This document shows positions 28,546 through 38,245 of a stretch of 64,000 bases of DNA, piece by piece. A program made the position numbers and the translations under genes. Source of the stretch: Bacillus inaquosorum KCTC 13429 (GTDB lineage Bacteria > Bacillota > Bacilli > Bacillales > Bacillaceae); assembly GCF_000332645.1 (NCBI RefSeq), contig NZ_AMXN01000004.1, forward strand, positions 372,001-436,000, read 5' to 3'. Position 1 is the first letter of the stretch. Every line of letters begins with the position of its first letter. The notes under the pieces are model-generated. The model searched no databases, was not told the DNA's origin, and saw only the letters and a list, made by a program, of their open reading frames with translations.

Positions 28546-29538
28546 TTAAAGCTTCACAATGATTCTTCCTTGAATGCGATTTTGCAAAATATCTTTTAAC
28601 GCAGCCGGCGCTTCTGCCAATGGTACTTCCCTATCCACGATTGTCAGCAGCTGATCAGGCTTGAGATCGGAAGACATGCGCTCCCAAACAGCGGCTCTGA
28701 CATCCATCGGACAGTACACTGAGTCGATTCCTAGCAGGCTGACCCCGCGAAGAATAAACGGATACACCGTAGCAGGAACCTCTCCCCCGCCCGTTAAGCC
28801 GCTCACCGCGACAGCTCCGCCATATTGGATTTTGCTTAAAAGCGAGGCAAGCTGTTTTCCGCCGACTGGATCAACCGCTCCCTGCCATTGCTGCTTGGAC
28901 AGCGCCTTAAGCGTTCCGTCATAGACATCTTCCCTGCTGATCACTTCGCTTGCACCGAGCTGCTTCAAATAATCAGCCGCCTCCTGGTTTCCGGTGCTTG
29001 CCACCACTTCATAGCCCCGCTTGTTCAGCATCGATACAGCAATTCCGCCGACACCGCCGGTTGCTCCTGTGACAAGCACGCTCCCTTTTTCCGGAGACAG
29101 GCCGTTCTGTTCAAGCCGGTGCACCGATAACGCCGCTGTAAATCCAGCCGTTCCGTACACCATCGCTTCTTTTAAAGTAAGATTTGTTGGCAAAGGCACC
29201 AGCCAGTCACCAGGCACTGAAGCATATTCACTTAATCCGCCATCGCGGGAGACACCGAGCTCATAACTTGTTGCAATCACTTCATCTCCCTCGGCAAAAC
29301 GCGGATCATTGGAAGAGACAACCGTACCCGCAGCATCAATGCCTAAAATAAGCGGATACTCTCTGACGATATTTCCACCTGCTTTTCCTGCCAGGCCATC
29401 TTTATAATTGATGCCGGAATAAGCAATTTTAATCAGGACGCCATCTTTCGGCAAATCCTCTGTTGACATGGTTTTTACATTGACTGAAACATCATCGGCA
29501 TTTTTTTCTGCCAGCAATGCTTGAAATAACGTTGACAT
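28546..29538 (-). CDS. yhfP: NADPH quinone reductase/acryloyl-CoA reductase-like YhfP
   Basis: A 330-residue medium-chain dehydrogenase without zinc ligands. The GroES-like N-terminal part (residues 1-125) is followed by the Rossmann motif VTGATGGVGGIAV (near residues 150-162). It is closest to the YhdH/AcuI subgroup (quinone oxidoreductase or acryloyl-CoA reductase). ATG 29538 has AAAGGAG 8 bases upstream. Physiological substrate unknown. Confidence 0.92.
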   Translation of the reverse strand: MSTLFQALLAEKNADDVSVNVKTMSTEDLPKDGVLIKIAYSGINYKDGLAGKAGGNIVREYPLILGIDAAGTVVSSNDPRFAEGDEVIATSYELGVSRDGGLSEYASVPGDWLVPLPTNLTLKEAMVYGTAGFTAALSVHRLEQNGLSPEKGSVLVTGATGGVGGIAVSMLNKRGYEVVASTGNQEAADYLKQLGASEVISREDVYDGTLKALSKQQWQGAVDPVGGKQLASLLSKIQYGGAVAVSGLTGGGEVPATVYPFILRGVSLLGIDSVYCPMDVRAAVWERMSSDLKPDQLLTIVDREVPLAEAPAALKDILQNRIQGRIIVKL

Positions 29539-29609
29539 TCGGCACACTCCTTTTCGTTTCTATCGTAACCGAAGAACGTTCAAAAAACCAAATCATCAAG
29601 CTTCCATTT

Positions 29610-30059
29610 TCACTTCGCTGGCACACTGAGACGATAATGGACAAATGCAGTATCCTCTTCATAGCCGTTTTGCTCATATAAGCTTCTTGCCGTCAGGTTG
29701 TGGTGTTCAGTCTGAAGCGATAAACGACTTGCCCCGTTTTCCGCTGCATAATCCTTTGCGGCAGACAGCAGCTGCCCGCCAGCTCCCTTTGTTCGCGAAT
29801 GAGGAGCGACAAATAAGTCATTTAATATGTAGATTCTTTTCATTGACACAGAAGAAAACGTTGGATAGAGCTGGGTAAAACCTATGAATTCTCCATTTTC
29901 TTCAGCTATCAAAATAATAGACTCGTGATTTTCCAGGCGCGCTTTCAAAAAAGCCTCTGCCCCTTTCAGATCGGACGCCTGCTTATAAAATTCCCGATAC
30001 TGGTTAAATAACGGCGCGATGGCTGCTGCATCTGATGTCTTTGCTTGGCGAATGTTCAT
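29610..30059 (-). CDS. yhfO: GNAT N-acetyltransferase YhfO
   Basis: A 149-residue GNAT acetyltransferase. Motif A (acetyl-CoA pyrophosphate loop) is seen in LFVAPHSRTKGAGGQLLSAA (near residues 85-104), preceded by the beta-4 segment IGFTQLYPTFSS and followed by SLYEQNGYEED. The acceptor is unknown. It lies upstream of yhfP in the same direction, 71 bases apart. Confidence 0.9.
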   Translation of the reverse strand: MNIRQAKTSDAAAIAPLFNQYREFYKQASDLKGAEAFLKARLENHESIILIAEENGEFIGFTQLYPTFSSVSMKRIYILNDLFVAPHSRTKGAGGQLLSAAKDYAAENGASRLSLQTEHHNLTARSLYEQNGYEEDTAFVHYRLSVPAK

Positions 30060-30503
30060 CTCATTTCTTCCTCCCTCTCTATAATCGTTTCATTTTAACT
30101 TTAATAGAATTTTCTGTAAAGTTTATTTTTCAGAATACTTTTATCAGCATACATAGAAAAAATATCACGATAATATCCATTGATCTCACGGAAACATATG
30201 CAGGTCATTTGAAGGATTTTTTTCGACAGGAATTTGCGGGGACTCAGGAGCATTTAACCTGAAAAAGCATGACATTTCAGCATAATGAACATTTACTCAT
30301 GTCTATTTTCGTTCTTTTCTGTATAAAATTAGTTATTTCGAGTCTCTACAGAAATAGCGAGAGATGATATACCTAAATAGAGATAAAATCATCGCAAAAA
30401 AATGGGTCTACTAAAATATTATTCCATCTATTACAATAAATTAACAGAATAGTCCCTTAAGTGGGGCTACTCTGAATCTTTTTATAAAAGGAGAGGGTAA
30501 AGA
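30060..30503 (+). promoter_or_regulatory. aprE upstream regulatory region and promoter
   Basis: A 444-base AT-rich region with no gene. The aprE core promoter is -35 TACTAA (30409-30414), 17 bases, -10 TACAAT (30432-30437), the same elements I recall for 168. The poor -35 fits its known dependence on activators. In 168 this region is bound by DegU, ScoC, AbrB and SinR; exact sites cannot be assigned by eye here. The leader ends in AAAGGAGAGGG before the GTG. Confidence 0.85.
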
Positions 30504-31649
30504 GTGAGAAGCAAAAAATTGTGGATCAGCTTGTTGTTTGCGTTAACGTTAATCTTTACGATGGCGTTCAGCAACATGTCTGCGCAGGCTGCCGGAAAAA
30601 GCAGTACAGAAAAGAAATACATTGTCGGATTCAAACAGACAATGAGTGCCATGAGTTCCGCCAAGAAAAAGGATGTTATTTCTGAGAAAGGCGGAAAAGT
30701 TCAAAAGCAGTTTAAGTATGTTAACGCAGCCACAGCAACATTGGATGAAAAAGCTGTAAAAGAATTGAAACAAGATCCGAGCGTTGCATATGTGGAAGAA
30801 GATCATATTGCACATGAATATGCGCAATCTGTTCCTTACGGCATTTCTCAAATTAAAGCGCCGGCTCTTCACTCTCAAGGCTACACAGGCTCTAATGTAA
30901 AAGTAGCTGTTATCGACAGCGGAATTGACTCTTCTCATCCTGACTTAAACGTCAAAGGCGGAGCAAGCTTCGTACCTTCTGAAACAAACCCATATCAGGA
31001 CGGCAGTTCTCACGGCACACATGTAGCCGGTACGATTGCCGCTCTTAATAACACAATCGGTGTTCTGGGCGTAGCGCCAAACGCATCGTTATATGCAGTA
31101 AAAGTTCTTGACTCAACAGGAAGCGGCCAATACAGCTGGATTATTAACGGCATTGAGTGGGCTATTTCCAACAATATGGATGTTATCAACATGAGCCTTG
31201 GCGGACCTTCTGGTTCAACAGCGCTGAAAACAGTAGTTGATAAAGCCGTTTCCAGCGGCATCGTTGTTGCTGCCGCTGCCGGAAACGAAGGTTCATCGGG
31301 CAGCACAAGCACAGTCGGCTACCCTGCAAAATATCCTTCTACCATTGCGGTAGGTGCGGTAAACAGCAGCAACCAAAGAGCTTCATTCTCAAGCGCAGGT
31401 TCTGAGCTTGATGTAATGGCTCCTGGCGTGTCCATCCAAAGCACACTTCCTGGAGGCACTTACGGTGCTTACAACGGAACGTCAATGGCGACTCCTCACG
31501 TTGCCGGAGCAGCAGCGTTAATTCTTTCTAAGCACCCGACTTGGACAAACGCGCAAGTCCGTGATCGTTTAGAAAGCACTGCAACATACCTTGGAAGCTC
31601 TTTCTACTATGGAAAAGGGTTAATCAATGTACAAGCAGCTGCACAATAA
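30504..31649 (+). CDS. aprE: subtilisin E precursor, extracellular serine protease
   Basis: A 381-residue pre-pro-enzyme: Sec signal (residues 1-29, ending SAQA), I9-type propeptide/chaperone (30-106) and 275-residue mature protease beginning AQSVPYG. The catalytic triad is D138 (VIDSGID), H170 (SHGTHVAG) and S327 ([12 protein letters not shown]), equal to D32, H64 and S221 of the mature enzyme. It is the main alkaline protease of stationary phase. The start is GTG 30504 with AAAGGAGAGGG upstream. The mature part differs from subtilisin E of 168, as I remember it, at about six positions. Confidence 0.98.
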   Translation: MRSKKLWISLLFALTLIFTMAFSNMSAQAAGKSSTEKKYIVGFKQTMSAMSSAKKKDVISEKGGKVQKQFKYVNAATATLDEKAVKELKQDPSVAYVEEDHIAHEYAQSVPYGISQIKAPALHSQGYTGSNVKVAVIDSGIDSSHPDLNVKGGASFVPSETNPYQDGSSHGTHVAGTIAALNNTIGVLGVAPNASLYAVKVLDSTGSGQYSWIINGIEWAISNNMDVINMSLGGPSGSTALKTVVDKAVSSGIVVAAAAGNEGSSGSTSTVGYPAKYPSTIAVGAVNSSNQRASFSSAGSELDVMAPGVSIQSTLPGGTYGAYNGTSMATPHVAGAAALILSKHPTWTNAQVRDRLESTATYLGSSFYYGKGLINVQAAAQ

Positions 31650-31651
31650 TA

Positions 31652-31692
31652 GAAAAAAAGAAGCAGGTTCCTCCATACCTGCTTCTTTTTAT
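31652..31692. terminator. terminator between aprE and yhfN
   Basis: AAAAAGAAGCAGG / CCTGCTTCTTTTT with a 10-base loop; it overlaps the last codon of yhfN. Confidence 0.9.
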
Positions 31693-32981
31693 TTGTCAGC
31701 ATCCTGTTCTGAGGCAGGATGTTCTGGCGCATTCTCTTCTTTTTCCGCTCGTTGAATCCGTTCCATAATCGAAGGATGGCTGCCTCTGAATATTTTAACA
31801 AGCTCCGGAGGATTGACCTGGCTCAGTCCCGTCACGGCCAAATCCTGAAACGTTTTGACAGCGGCTTCTCTGTTTTCCGTCAGCTCGATCCCATACTGGT
31901 CAGCCTTATTCTCTTGATAACGCGAGACGGCATTAGAAAAAGGCGTGACCGCAAAGCTCAAAACGGACACCAAAAGCAATAACAGCGGCAGTGCTGCAAG
32001 GTCATGCCTTCCCTCTAAATGAAACATGCTGCGGGTAAAGCGGACCGTCCGCTTGTAAAGCTTATCAATGACATAAAATCCAGCGAGCGACACGAGCAAA
32101 TAGCCGGCCAGTCCGATATAGACGTGCTTCATGACATAATGGCCCATTTCGTGGCCCATAATAAAGAGAATTTCTGAATCATCAAGTTTGTTCAGCGTTG
32201 TATCCCACAATACAATCCGTTTGTTGGCCCCAATTCCTGTGACATAGGCATTAAGCGCATTTGTTTTTTCAGACATGTTCACTTCATATACATGATTAGC
32301 CGGAATATCGGCTTCTTCTGCCAGCTCTAAAATCTTGCTTTCAAGCTCTTTGTTTTTCAGCGGATAAAAATCATTGTATAAAGGATCGATAATGACCGGC
32401 TGAATAAAAAACAGAAACAGCGAAAACGGCACAGTTAACAGCCAAGCGTATAACCACCATTTTTTTTCATGCCTTTTGATCAGCCAATAAAACACGAGAA
32501 CGCAAAGCGTAAAGATCGGAAAGCTGATCCAAAAGTCTATGACCAGATCCTTAGCCCAGCTGGCCGCTGTCTGTGTAGAAATGTTATAGTCAAGCGATAC
32601 TTGATAGCCTATCCAATCTAAAGGCAGTGTCACCAAAGTTGTGATCAGCGAAAGCACAAACACAAAACCAATGATCTGCAAAAACCGAAAAGGCAAGGCC
32701 GCTTCCATCCATCCCTTGATTTTCTTAGAAGCGCCGCTGACCAGCAATACAAAGAACAAAAACCAATCAAGAGGAATCCCGATAAAAAATAAAAAATTCT
32801 TTACATTCGAATACTGCTCGGCCACTGCCAATTCAGACGGCTTCATGAAAGAAGCCGGATCAGCCTGCGTCCCTTTCACGGCCTCCGGTACTGCGGAATC
32901 ACCGGACAGGAAAAAATACCAATAAAAAAACAGCCCGTACAGCACGTATGCAAGCCCTGCTGCCGCAATCCACTTCCGCAT
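31689..32981 (-). CDS. yhfN: M48 family (Ste24-like) membrane metalloprotease YhfN
   Basis: A 430-residue CAAX-prenyl-protease-type enzyme with about seven hydrophobic segments. The zinc motif HEMGH is in ILFIMGHEMGHYVMKHVY (near residue 280), and the third ligand Glu is in YQENKADQYGIELT. The Asn-rich stretch VSEKTNALNAYVTGIG matches Ste24 substrate-cleft sequence. Bacteria with this enzyme usually lack prenylated proteins, so it probably works in membrane protein quality control. Convergent with aprE. Confidence 0.92.
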   Translation of the reverse strand: MRKWIAAAGLAYVLYGLFFYWYFFLSGDSAVPEAVKGTQADPASFMKPSELAVAEQYSNVKNFLFFIGIPLDWFLFFVLLVSGASKKIKGWMEAALPFRFLQIIGFVFVLSLITTLVTLPLDWIGYQVSLDYNISTQTAASWAKDLVIDFWISFPIFTLCVLVFYWLIKRHEKKWWLYAWLLTVPFSLFLFFIQPVIIDPLYNDFYPLKNKELESKILELAEEADIPANHVYEVNMSEKTNALNAYVTGIGANKRIVLWDTTLNKLDDSEILFIMGHEMGHYVMKHVYIGLAGYLLVSLAGFYVIDKLYKRTVRFTRSMFHLEGRHDLAALPLLLLLVSVLSFAVTPFSNAVSRYQENKADQYGIELTENREAAVKTFQDLAVTGLSQVNPPELVKIFRGSHPSIMERIQRAEKEENAPEHPASEQDADK

Positions 32982-33130
32982 AACGCCTCACTCCTCACAT
33001 CAACCCGTTACTTCTATTGTAATCATAAATTCAAATTCTTAGAACCAAGCTGTGCGCTCGTACTTTTCCGTCCTTTTAAGCATGGAAAGCCCGATCGCTG
33101 GGAAAACTAACAATGTTTGGAGTGATGCAA

Positions 33131-33526
33131 ATGAAAAAAATAGTGGCAGCCATCGTGGTTATCGGTCTTGTGTTTCTTGCATTTTTCTATCTTTACAGCC
33201 GGTCAGGCGATGTGTATCAATCGGTAGACGCGGATTTGATTACGCTGTCTTCAAGCGGCCGGGAAGATATCGAGATTGAAAAAAGGCAGCACGTCAAAGA
33301 CATGCTGGACATTATGAATCAGGGAAAACAGCTGAAGACAGAAAAAACATCAACCCCTGATTACGAAGGGACAATCAAGTTTCATAAAGACCGGTACGAC
33401 TCATTCAGACTATGGGTTGACGGCAGCCAGCAAGCCGTTTATTTGAAGGACGGCACATACTACAAATTAAGTAAACGCGATACAAAGGCGCTGCTAAACA
33501 TTATTAAAAAAGAAGCAAAGGATTAA
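33131..33526 (+). CDS. yhfM: membrane-anchored conserved protein YhfM
   Basis: A 131-residue protein with an N-terminal hydrophobic anchor or uncleaved signal (MKKIVAAIVVIGLVFLAFFY) and an extracytoplasmic domain rich in charged residues, with an FHKDRYDSFRLWVDGSQQAVYLKDGTYYKLS segment that resembles a small beta-domain (core FRLWVDGSQQAVYLKDG). Function unknown. ATG 33131 has TTGGAGTGATG upstream, 4-9 bases; an upstream in-frame ATG at 33113 lacks a ribosome site. Divergent from yhfN. Confidence 0.82.
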   Translation: MKKIVAAIVVIGLVFLAFFYLYSRSGDVYQSVDADLITLSSSGREDIEIEKRQHVKDMLDIMNQGKQLKTEKTSTPDYEGTIKFHKDRYDSFRLWVDGSQQAVYLKDGTYYKLSKRDTKALLNIIKKEAKD

Positions 33527-33569
33527 AAATGAAAAAGCGAAGCTCCGCCGCTTCGCTTTTTCATTTTTT
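33526..33569. terminator. bidirectional terminator between yhfM and lcfB
   Basis: A long stem AATGAAAAAGCGAAGC / GCTTCGCTTTTTCATT with a 6-base loop, between convergent genes. Confidence 0.92.
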
Positions 33570-33574
33570 TCATA

Positions 33575-35116
33575 TTATTGAGGCAAAATATCTCTCAGCG
33601 CCCGTCTGAGCAATTTCCCTGTCGCATTTTTCGGAATGTCGTCAAGAAACGTAATGGCAGCAGGCCGTTTGTATTTTGCCAGATGTTTTTCACAATGCTG
33701 CATGATGTCCGTTTCTGTTACACCAGAGCGTTTCGGTACAACATATCCCTTTACCGCTTCCCCGCTTTGAGGGTCCGGCACACCGATGACAACCGCCTCC
33801 TTGACATCCGGGTGGCTGTACAGCACTTCCTCCACCTCACGCGGATACACGTTGTATCCTCCTACAATGATCATGTCTTTTTTCCGGTCAACAATGTAAA
33901 AATAGCCGTCCTCATCCCGTCTTGCCAAGTCCCCTGTATAAAGCCATCCGTCTTTTAACGCATGCTTTGTTTCCATCGGCATTTTATAATAGCCTTTCAT
34001 TACATTAGGACCTTTCACGATCAATTCACCGACCTGGTGATCGGGCAGCTCGCGTCCGAGCGGATCTACGACCTTGTTTTCGACATGTAAGATACTTGTC
34101 CCGATAGAGCCCGGTTTTCTGCCCCTGTCGAACGGGTTAAAGCACGTGACGGGTGATGCTTCCGAGAGCCCGTAGCCTTCCAAAATGGTAACGCCGAATT
34201 TTTCTTCAAACGCCGTCAGCAGTGCGACTGGCATGGCCGCGCCTCCTGAAATGCACAGCCGGATGGAAGAAAAATCATCTTTCTTTCCGTTTTCATGCTG
34301 AAACAAGTAATTATACATCGTAGGCACACCGGCAAAAATGGTCGCCTGCCTCTCTTTAACAAGCTTAAAAACAGATGCCGGACTGAATTGAGGTTCAATC
34401 AAGACAGTTGCGCCGCTCATCAGCGGAGCATTCATGCAAACGGTTAAACAAAACACGTGAAACATGGGAAGAGCGCAGACCACATTGTCCTTCTCATCCA
34501 TTCCCAAATAACCGGCGACATCGTTGGCATTGCTGTACAAATTCTGATGGGTCAGCATTGCGCCTTTCGGTTTTCCGGTTGTTCCTGACGTATATAAAAT
34601 AACCGCGGTATCATCAGGGACAAGCTCTGGCCTTTGTTTAGCGACAGATGTCGGACGCAATATTTTTGCAAACGTTGTCAATTTCATCCTGACCTCTGGG
34701 TCTGAAGCTGCCGGCTCAGCCTCTCCCGTCTGGCATAAAATGACGAGCTCAACCTTCGGCAGCGATTCATGCATGCTTTCATAAAGCGGCAAAAGCTGAT
34801 CAACGCCCACAATCGCTTTTACATCGCCATTTGTCAGCATATAACCGATTTCTGTCGGCGTGTACATCGGATTGATGGGTACAGCCACAATTCCGGCCTT
34901 TAACGCACCAAAAAACGCGATGATAAAATCCGGCGAATTGCCAAGCAGTAAAGCAAGATGGTCCCCTTTCTCCATACCGGCTTCCTGAAGGCCGTCCGCA
35001 AATCGCTGAATGCTTTCATTCAGCTCCTGATACGTCATCATGTGATCCTTAAACCTGCATGCGATGCTGTCGGGCTTCTCAGATGCTGTCTCTTCCAATT
35101 TCGAAACGAGATTCAT
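33575..35116 (-). CDS. lcfB: long-chain acyl-CoA ligase LcfB (YhfL)
   Basis: A 513-residue fatty-acid:CoA ligase of the ANL superfamily, feeding beta-oxidation. The ATP loop is [14 protein letters not shown], the A5 motif [10 protein letters not shown], the hinge [18 protein letters not shown] and the catalytic Lys in [14 protein letters not shown] 35116 has GGGGTGGGAGA directly upstream; reading to 35152 would run through the FadR site. A perfect FadR operator lies in the promoter. Confidence 0.95.
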   Translation of the reverse strand: MNLVSKLEETASEKPDSIACRFKDHMMTYQELNESIQRFADGLQEAGMEKGDHLALLLGNSPDFIIAFFGALKAGIVAVPINPMYTPTEIGYMLTNGDVKAIVGVDQLLPLYESMHESLPKVELVILCQTGEAEPAASDPEVRMKLTTFAKILRPTSVAKQRPELVPDDTAVILYTSGTTGKPKGAMLTHQNLYSNANDVAGYLGMDEKDNVVCALPMFHVFCLTVCMNAPLMSGATVLIEPQFSPASVFKLVKERQATIFAGVPTMYNYLFQHENGKKDDFSSIRLCISGGAAMPVALLTAFEEKFGVTILEGYGLSEASPVTCFNPFDRGRKPGSIGTSILHVENKVVDPLGRELPDHQVGELIVKGPNVMKGYYKMPMETKHALKDGWLYTGDLARRDEDGYFYIVDRKKDMIIVGGYNVYPREVEEVLYSHPDVKEAVVIGVPDPQSGEAVKGYVVPKRSGVTETDIMQHCEKHLAKYKRPAAITFLDDIPKNATGKLLRRALRDILPQ

Positions 35117-35133
35117 TCTCCCACCCCTTAAAG

Positions 35134-35151
35134 TGAATGAACAGTCATTCA
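35134..35151 (-). promoter_or_regulatory. FadR (YsiA) operator of lcfB
   Basis: TGAATGA-ACAG-TCATTCA, a perfect 7-4-7 inverted repeat equal to the Bacillus FadR consensus, 18 bases upstream of the lcfB start. Long-chain acyl-CoA should relieve repression. Confidence 0.92.
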
Positions 35152-35191
35152 TTATTGAAGATAAGCTTTCCCCTTCATTATAGAGAAACAG

Positions 35192-35226
35192 AAAAAAACA
35201 CTCAAGAGCAAAAAGCCCCGAGTGTC
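35192..35226 (-). terminator. terminator of yhfK
   Basis: On the minus strand ACACTCGGGGC and GCTCTTGAGTGT pair around a T-rich loop and are followed by a T7 run. Confidence 0.8.
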
Positions 35227-35233
35227 CATACTG

Positions 35234-35878
35234 TTATAGTTTCTTCAATGCTTCGGCAATCGGAGTATCTCCTTCTGTCAAATCAAAGGCCCGATTTTCC
35301 GTATTGGTTTCATCCAAAGAGGCAATGACCGTTTTCGCAACGTCATCACGGGAAATAGATCCTCGCTCCAGATCCTTCGCTGCTGAAACAGTTCCCGTTC
35401 CAGGCTCATTGCGAAGCCCCCCCGGACGGATAATCGTATAGGTTAAGCCGCTGGATTCGAGAATTTTATCAGCGTAATGCTTGGCCACATAATAAGGTTT
35501 AAGTGCTTCATTCCAATTTTCACGGTTGTGGGCTTGCAGGGCGCTGACCATGATAAACCGTTTGATTCCGGCGATGTCCGCAGCTTCCATTGCTTTTGCC
35601 GCTCCGTCAAGATCCACCAGCAGCGTTTTATCATAGCCTGTGCTGCCGCCTGAACCGGCTGTGAAAATGATCGCGTCACAGCCTCTTGCCGCCGCGGCGA
35701 TTTCTTCCGGGCTGCCCTCCAGATTCGCAAGCACAGCTTCTGCACCGGAAGCTTCGAGAGACGCTTTCTGTTCTTCTTTTCTGACCATCGCTCTGACGGA
35801 ATGATCAGGATTGTCTTGGAATAAAGAAACGAGTCTTTGACCGATTTGTCCGTTCGCTCCGATTAAAAACACTTTCAT
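35234..35878 (-). CDS. yhfK: atypical SDR, NAD(P)-binding protein YhfK
   Basis: A 214-residue protein of the NmrA-like/SDR_a5 group. The dinucleotide motif is IGANGQIGQRLVSLF (residues 6-20), followed by VRKEEQKASLEASGAEAV, the NADP-selective loop. A Tyr in LKPYYVAKHYADKIL (YxxxK) is kept. It probably reduces or senses NAD(P)H; substrate unknown. ATG 35878 has GGAGGGA 6 bases upstream. Separate transcript from lcfB, given the terminator between them. Confidence 0.9.
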   Translation of the reverse strand: MKVFLIGANGQIGQRLVSLFQDNPDHSVRAMVRKEEQKASLEASGAEAVLANLEGSPEEIAAAARGCDAIIFTAGSGGSTGYDKTLLVDLDGAAKAMEAADIAGIKRFIMVSALQAHNRENWNEALKPYYVAKHYADKILESSGLTYTIIRPGGLRNEPGTGTVSAAKDLERGSISRDDVAKTVIASLDETNTENRAFDLTEGDTPIAEALKKL

Positions 35879-35942
35879 GTGAATCCCTCCTGCCTCCATT
35901 ATTTCAAAAACACAATCGCTCTTTCAAACAATGTGTTTTGCC

Positions 35943-36938
35943 TTAATAAATCAGATCAAGGAAATCCTCTTTCGTAATGTTCCCAAAGTAATGCTTGAGA
36001 TTCACATCATCCAGCACATCAGCGATAACGCTGCGTTCATATTGTTTTCCGACCAGCAGGTTTTCAATTTCAGATACATCACCGACACCGAAGAAATCTC
36101 CGAAGATTTTGCAGTCCTCAATTTTGCCTTTCTTGACTTCCAGGCGCAGATCAATCGACCCGATCGGATAGCGTTTCGAATGATTAAGGTTAAATTTCGG
36201 TGAGCGTCCGTAGTTCCAATCCCAATTCTGATAGCGCTCTTTTGAAATTTGATGGATGGCCTCCCAATCTTTTTCCGTCAGCTTATACTCCGGCACATTT
36301 TGAATGTCATTTGTGTTAAAAATATGGCGAAGCAAATGGCTGCGGAATTCTTCCGTGGTCATTTTATCGTCAAGAAACTCACTGATGTTTGCCACACGGC
36401 TTCTGATTGACTTGATCCCTTTTGATTCAATTTTATCCTTTTTCACCTTTAATGCTGACACAACATGATCAATGGCTGAATCAAACATGAGAGTGCCGTG
36501 GCTGAAAATGCGTCCTTTTGTCGCAAACTGGGCGTTTCCGGATATTTTCCGGCCATCTACGACAATGTCGTTCCGGCCGCTCAATTCCGCTTCAACCCCG
36601 AGCTGGTGCAAAGCCTGGATCACCGGCTCAGTGAACTTTTTAAAGTTATGAAAGCTGTCCCCGTCATCCTTTGTGATAAAGCTGAAGTTCAAATTCCCCA
36701 GATCATGATACACAGCGCCTCCGCCTGATAAGCGGCGGACGACGATAATTCCGTTTTCCTCTACATATTTTGTATTGATTTCTTCTATCGTATTTTGGTT
36801 TTTCCCAATGATAATAGACGGCTGATTCACGTAAAAGAGCAAATACGGCTGTTCTGGGTTTAAATGCTTTACACAGTACTCTTCGATAGCAAGATTGATC
36901 CGCGGATCATTGATGTTTTGATTGTCTATAAATAACAT
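35943..36938 (-). CDS. lplJ: lipoate-protein ligase LplJ
   Basis: A 331-residue lipoate ligase that activates free lipoate with ATP and attaches it to E2 and GcvH proteins. The lipoyl-AMP loop is RRLSGGGAVYHD (near residues 71-82), followed by the catalytic-Lys region DGRKISGNAQ. A C-terminal accessory domain follows (residues 250-331). It is the only lipoate scavenging ligase I recall in B. subtilis. It starts 12 bases after yhfI, so the two form an operon. Confidence 0.95.
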   Translation of the reverse strand: MLFIDNQNINDPRINLAIEEYCVKHLNPEQPYLLFYVNQPSIIIGKNQNTIEEINTKYVEENGIIVVRRLSGGGAVYHDLGNLNFSFITKDDGDSFHNFKKFTEPVIQALHQLGVEAELSGRNDIVVDGRKISGNAQFATKGRIFSHGTLMFDSAIDHVVSALKVKKDKIESKGIKSIRSRVANISEFLDDKMTTEEFRSHLLRHIFNTNDIQNVPEYKLTEKDWEAIHQISKERYQNWDWNYGRSPKFNLNHSKRYPIGSIDLRLEVKKGKIEDCKIFGDFFGVGDVSEIENLLVGKQYERSVIADVLDDVNLKHYFGNITKEDFLDLIY

Positions 36939-36950
36939 GGTGCTCCTCCT

Positions 36951-37685
36951 TTATCCTTCCCACACAAAACCTGATTTCGCAATATTCACTTCGCCGTTAA
37001 AAACGGTTTTCGCTTCTTTGCGAAGATTGTCATGCACGCCGAAATGCGGCAAATGCGTCAGCAGCAGCTCTCCCGCTCCCGCTTCTTTTGCAATTCGCCC
37101 AGCTTCCAGGCTGTTCATATGGCCTGCGCTTGTCCCGTCTTGATCGGCATAAAAATTGCATTCTGAGATCAACAAATCGGCATTTTTCGAAAACGGAATA
37201 AATGAATCCTGATAGCTGGAATCAGCGGTATATACGACAGTATGGCTGCCATCCGTAATCCGCATGGCATAGCACGTCACCGGGTGAATTGTTTTTAAAA
37301 AGGTGATCGTAAACGGACCGACAGTCAGCGGCTGATCCGGCTGATAAGCAATCCCTTTTGTATGTGTTTTATATGTAAGCTTTTGAAACTGTTCTATATC
37401 AGCATCATGTCCGTAAATCGGAAGCGTGTGCTCTCCTTTGCCGAGAAACGAACCGACTTGCTTGGCAAATTGCAGCGGCCCGATGTCAGCGATATGGTCA
37501 TGGTGATAATGAGACAGAACCACCGCATCCAGCTTTTCCGCCGGCACATATCCGAACAGCTTAGATAATACGGCACTGCCGCAATCGACAAGCAAAGAGT
37601 AATCACCTGACTGAAACAAATAGCCCGACGTCGCTTCATTTGCGGCCGGAAAACCGCCATAGCATCCGATAACTGTAACTTTCAT
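36951..37685 (-). CDS. yhfI: metallo-beta-lactamase-fold hydrolase YhfI
   Basis: A 244-residue MBL-fold enzyme of the RNase Z/PhnP-like branch. The zinc motif is LSHYHHDHIADIG (near residues 57-69); further ligands are H in IHPVTCYAMRI, D in YTADSSYQD and H in LLTHLPHFGV. The substrate is unknown. It is the promoter-proximal partner of lplJ, which could hint at a small-molecule repair role linked to lipoate, though that is speculative. Confidence 0.9.
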   Translation of the reverse strand: MKVTVIGCYGGFPAANEATSGYLFQSGDYSLLVDCGSAVLSKLFGYVPAEKLDAVVLSHYHHDHIADIGPLQFAKQVGSFLGKGEHTLPIYGHDADIEQFQKLTYKTHTKGIAYQPDQPLTVGPFTITFLKTIHPVTCYAMRITDGSHTVVYTADSSYQDSFIPFSKNADLLISECNFYADQDGTSAGHMNSLEAGRIAKEAGAGELLLTHLPHFGVHDNLRKEAKTVFNGEVNIAKSGFVWEG

Positions 37686-37780
37686 AATGTCCTCCTATCT
37701 TTTCAAGAAAATTGATCCTCCTTCAATATACCCATTTTTCTTAAAAAAAGCATGTTTTAAACATTGTATCAAAACAGTTG

Positions 37781-37809
37781 TTGATTTTTATCATCTGTTA
37801 TATTACAAT
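37781..37809 (+). promoter_or_regulatory. candidate promoter of yhfH
   Basis: TTGATT (37781-37786), 17 bases, TACAAT (37804-37809): a good sigma-A match 34 bases upstream of the yhfH start. Confidence 0.6.
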
Positions 37810-37842
37810 AAAAGCATTACAAAGGGGAAAGAGGGATTGGTT

Positions 37843-37977
37843 ATGCTAGAAAAAATGACTGATTTTTTTAGAAACCTGCCTCCGAAAAAGTGTGCAGAAT
37901 GCGGAAAAAAGATAGATGAACAGCATGAATGTTATATAAATATTTGCAGCGACTGTATAAAAATAAACGATATGTAA
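37843..37977 (+). CDS. yhfH: small zinc-ribbon protein YhfH
   Basis: A 44-residue protein with two Cys pairs, CAECGKK and CSDCIKI, spaced by about 14 residues: a compact zinc ribbon. A related YhfH family is found across Bacillaceae. It may bind nucleic acid or a protein partner; function unknown. ATG 37843 has AGAGGGA 6-7 bases upstream. It has its own promoter and a strong terminator, so it is monocistronic. Confidence 0.85.
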   Translation: MLEKMTDFFRNLPPKKCAECGKKIDEQHECYINICSDCIKINDM

Positions 37978-37984
37978 AGGGGCG

Positions 37985-38018
37985 AAAATCTCACACATAC
38001 AGTGTGAGATTTTTTTAT
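37985..38018 (+). terminator. terminator after yhfH
   Basis: AAAATCTCACAC-ATACA-GTGTGAGATTTTTTT. Confidence 0.92.
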
Positions 38019-38098
38019 TCGTTTAACTTATATATATTTAAATAATAGTCAGGTTAGGTCAAAGCTCACCCGTTTTTAGATAATTCTGGTGATTTATA

Positions 38099-38135
38099 TT
38101 GCATTTTGCAATATTCTTTATTTTCAAAATATAAT
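38099..38135 (+). promoter_or_regulatory. candidate gltT promoter
   Basis: TTGCAA (38106-38111), 18 bases, TATAAT (38130-38135). The -35 is the right half of a short dyad TTGCA-TTT-TGCAA (38099-38111). A 110-base AT-rich leader follows before gltT. Confidence 0.5.
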
Positions 38136-38245
38136 TTACTATAGACGAATTCGATTCTTATCTATTATAATTTGATCTAATAGTGAGATTAAATATATGT
38201 CTATTCATGATATATGTTGATACTTTGTTTTTTGGGAGGTAATCT

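Noticed and set aside
28475..28599. 3' part of the open frame that continues past the DUF4440 remnant into yhfP
   Set aside because: It encodes no family-like sequence, includes the yhfP terminator and overlaps yhfP coding sequence; treated as read-through of a frameshifted gene.
38020..38245. Riboswitch or long structured leader before gltT
   Set aside because: The region is AT-rich with only a short dyad at the promoter; no conserved aptamer or terminator hairpin is visible.
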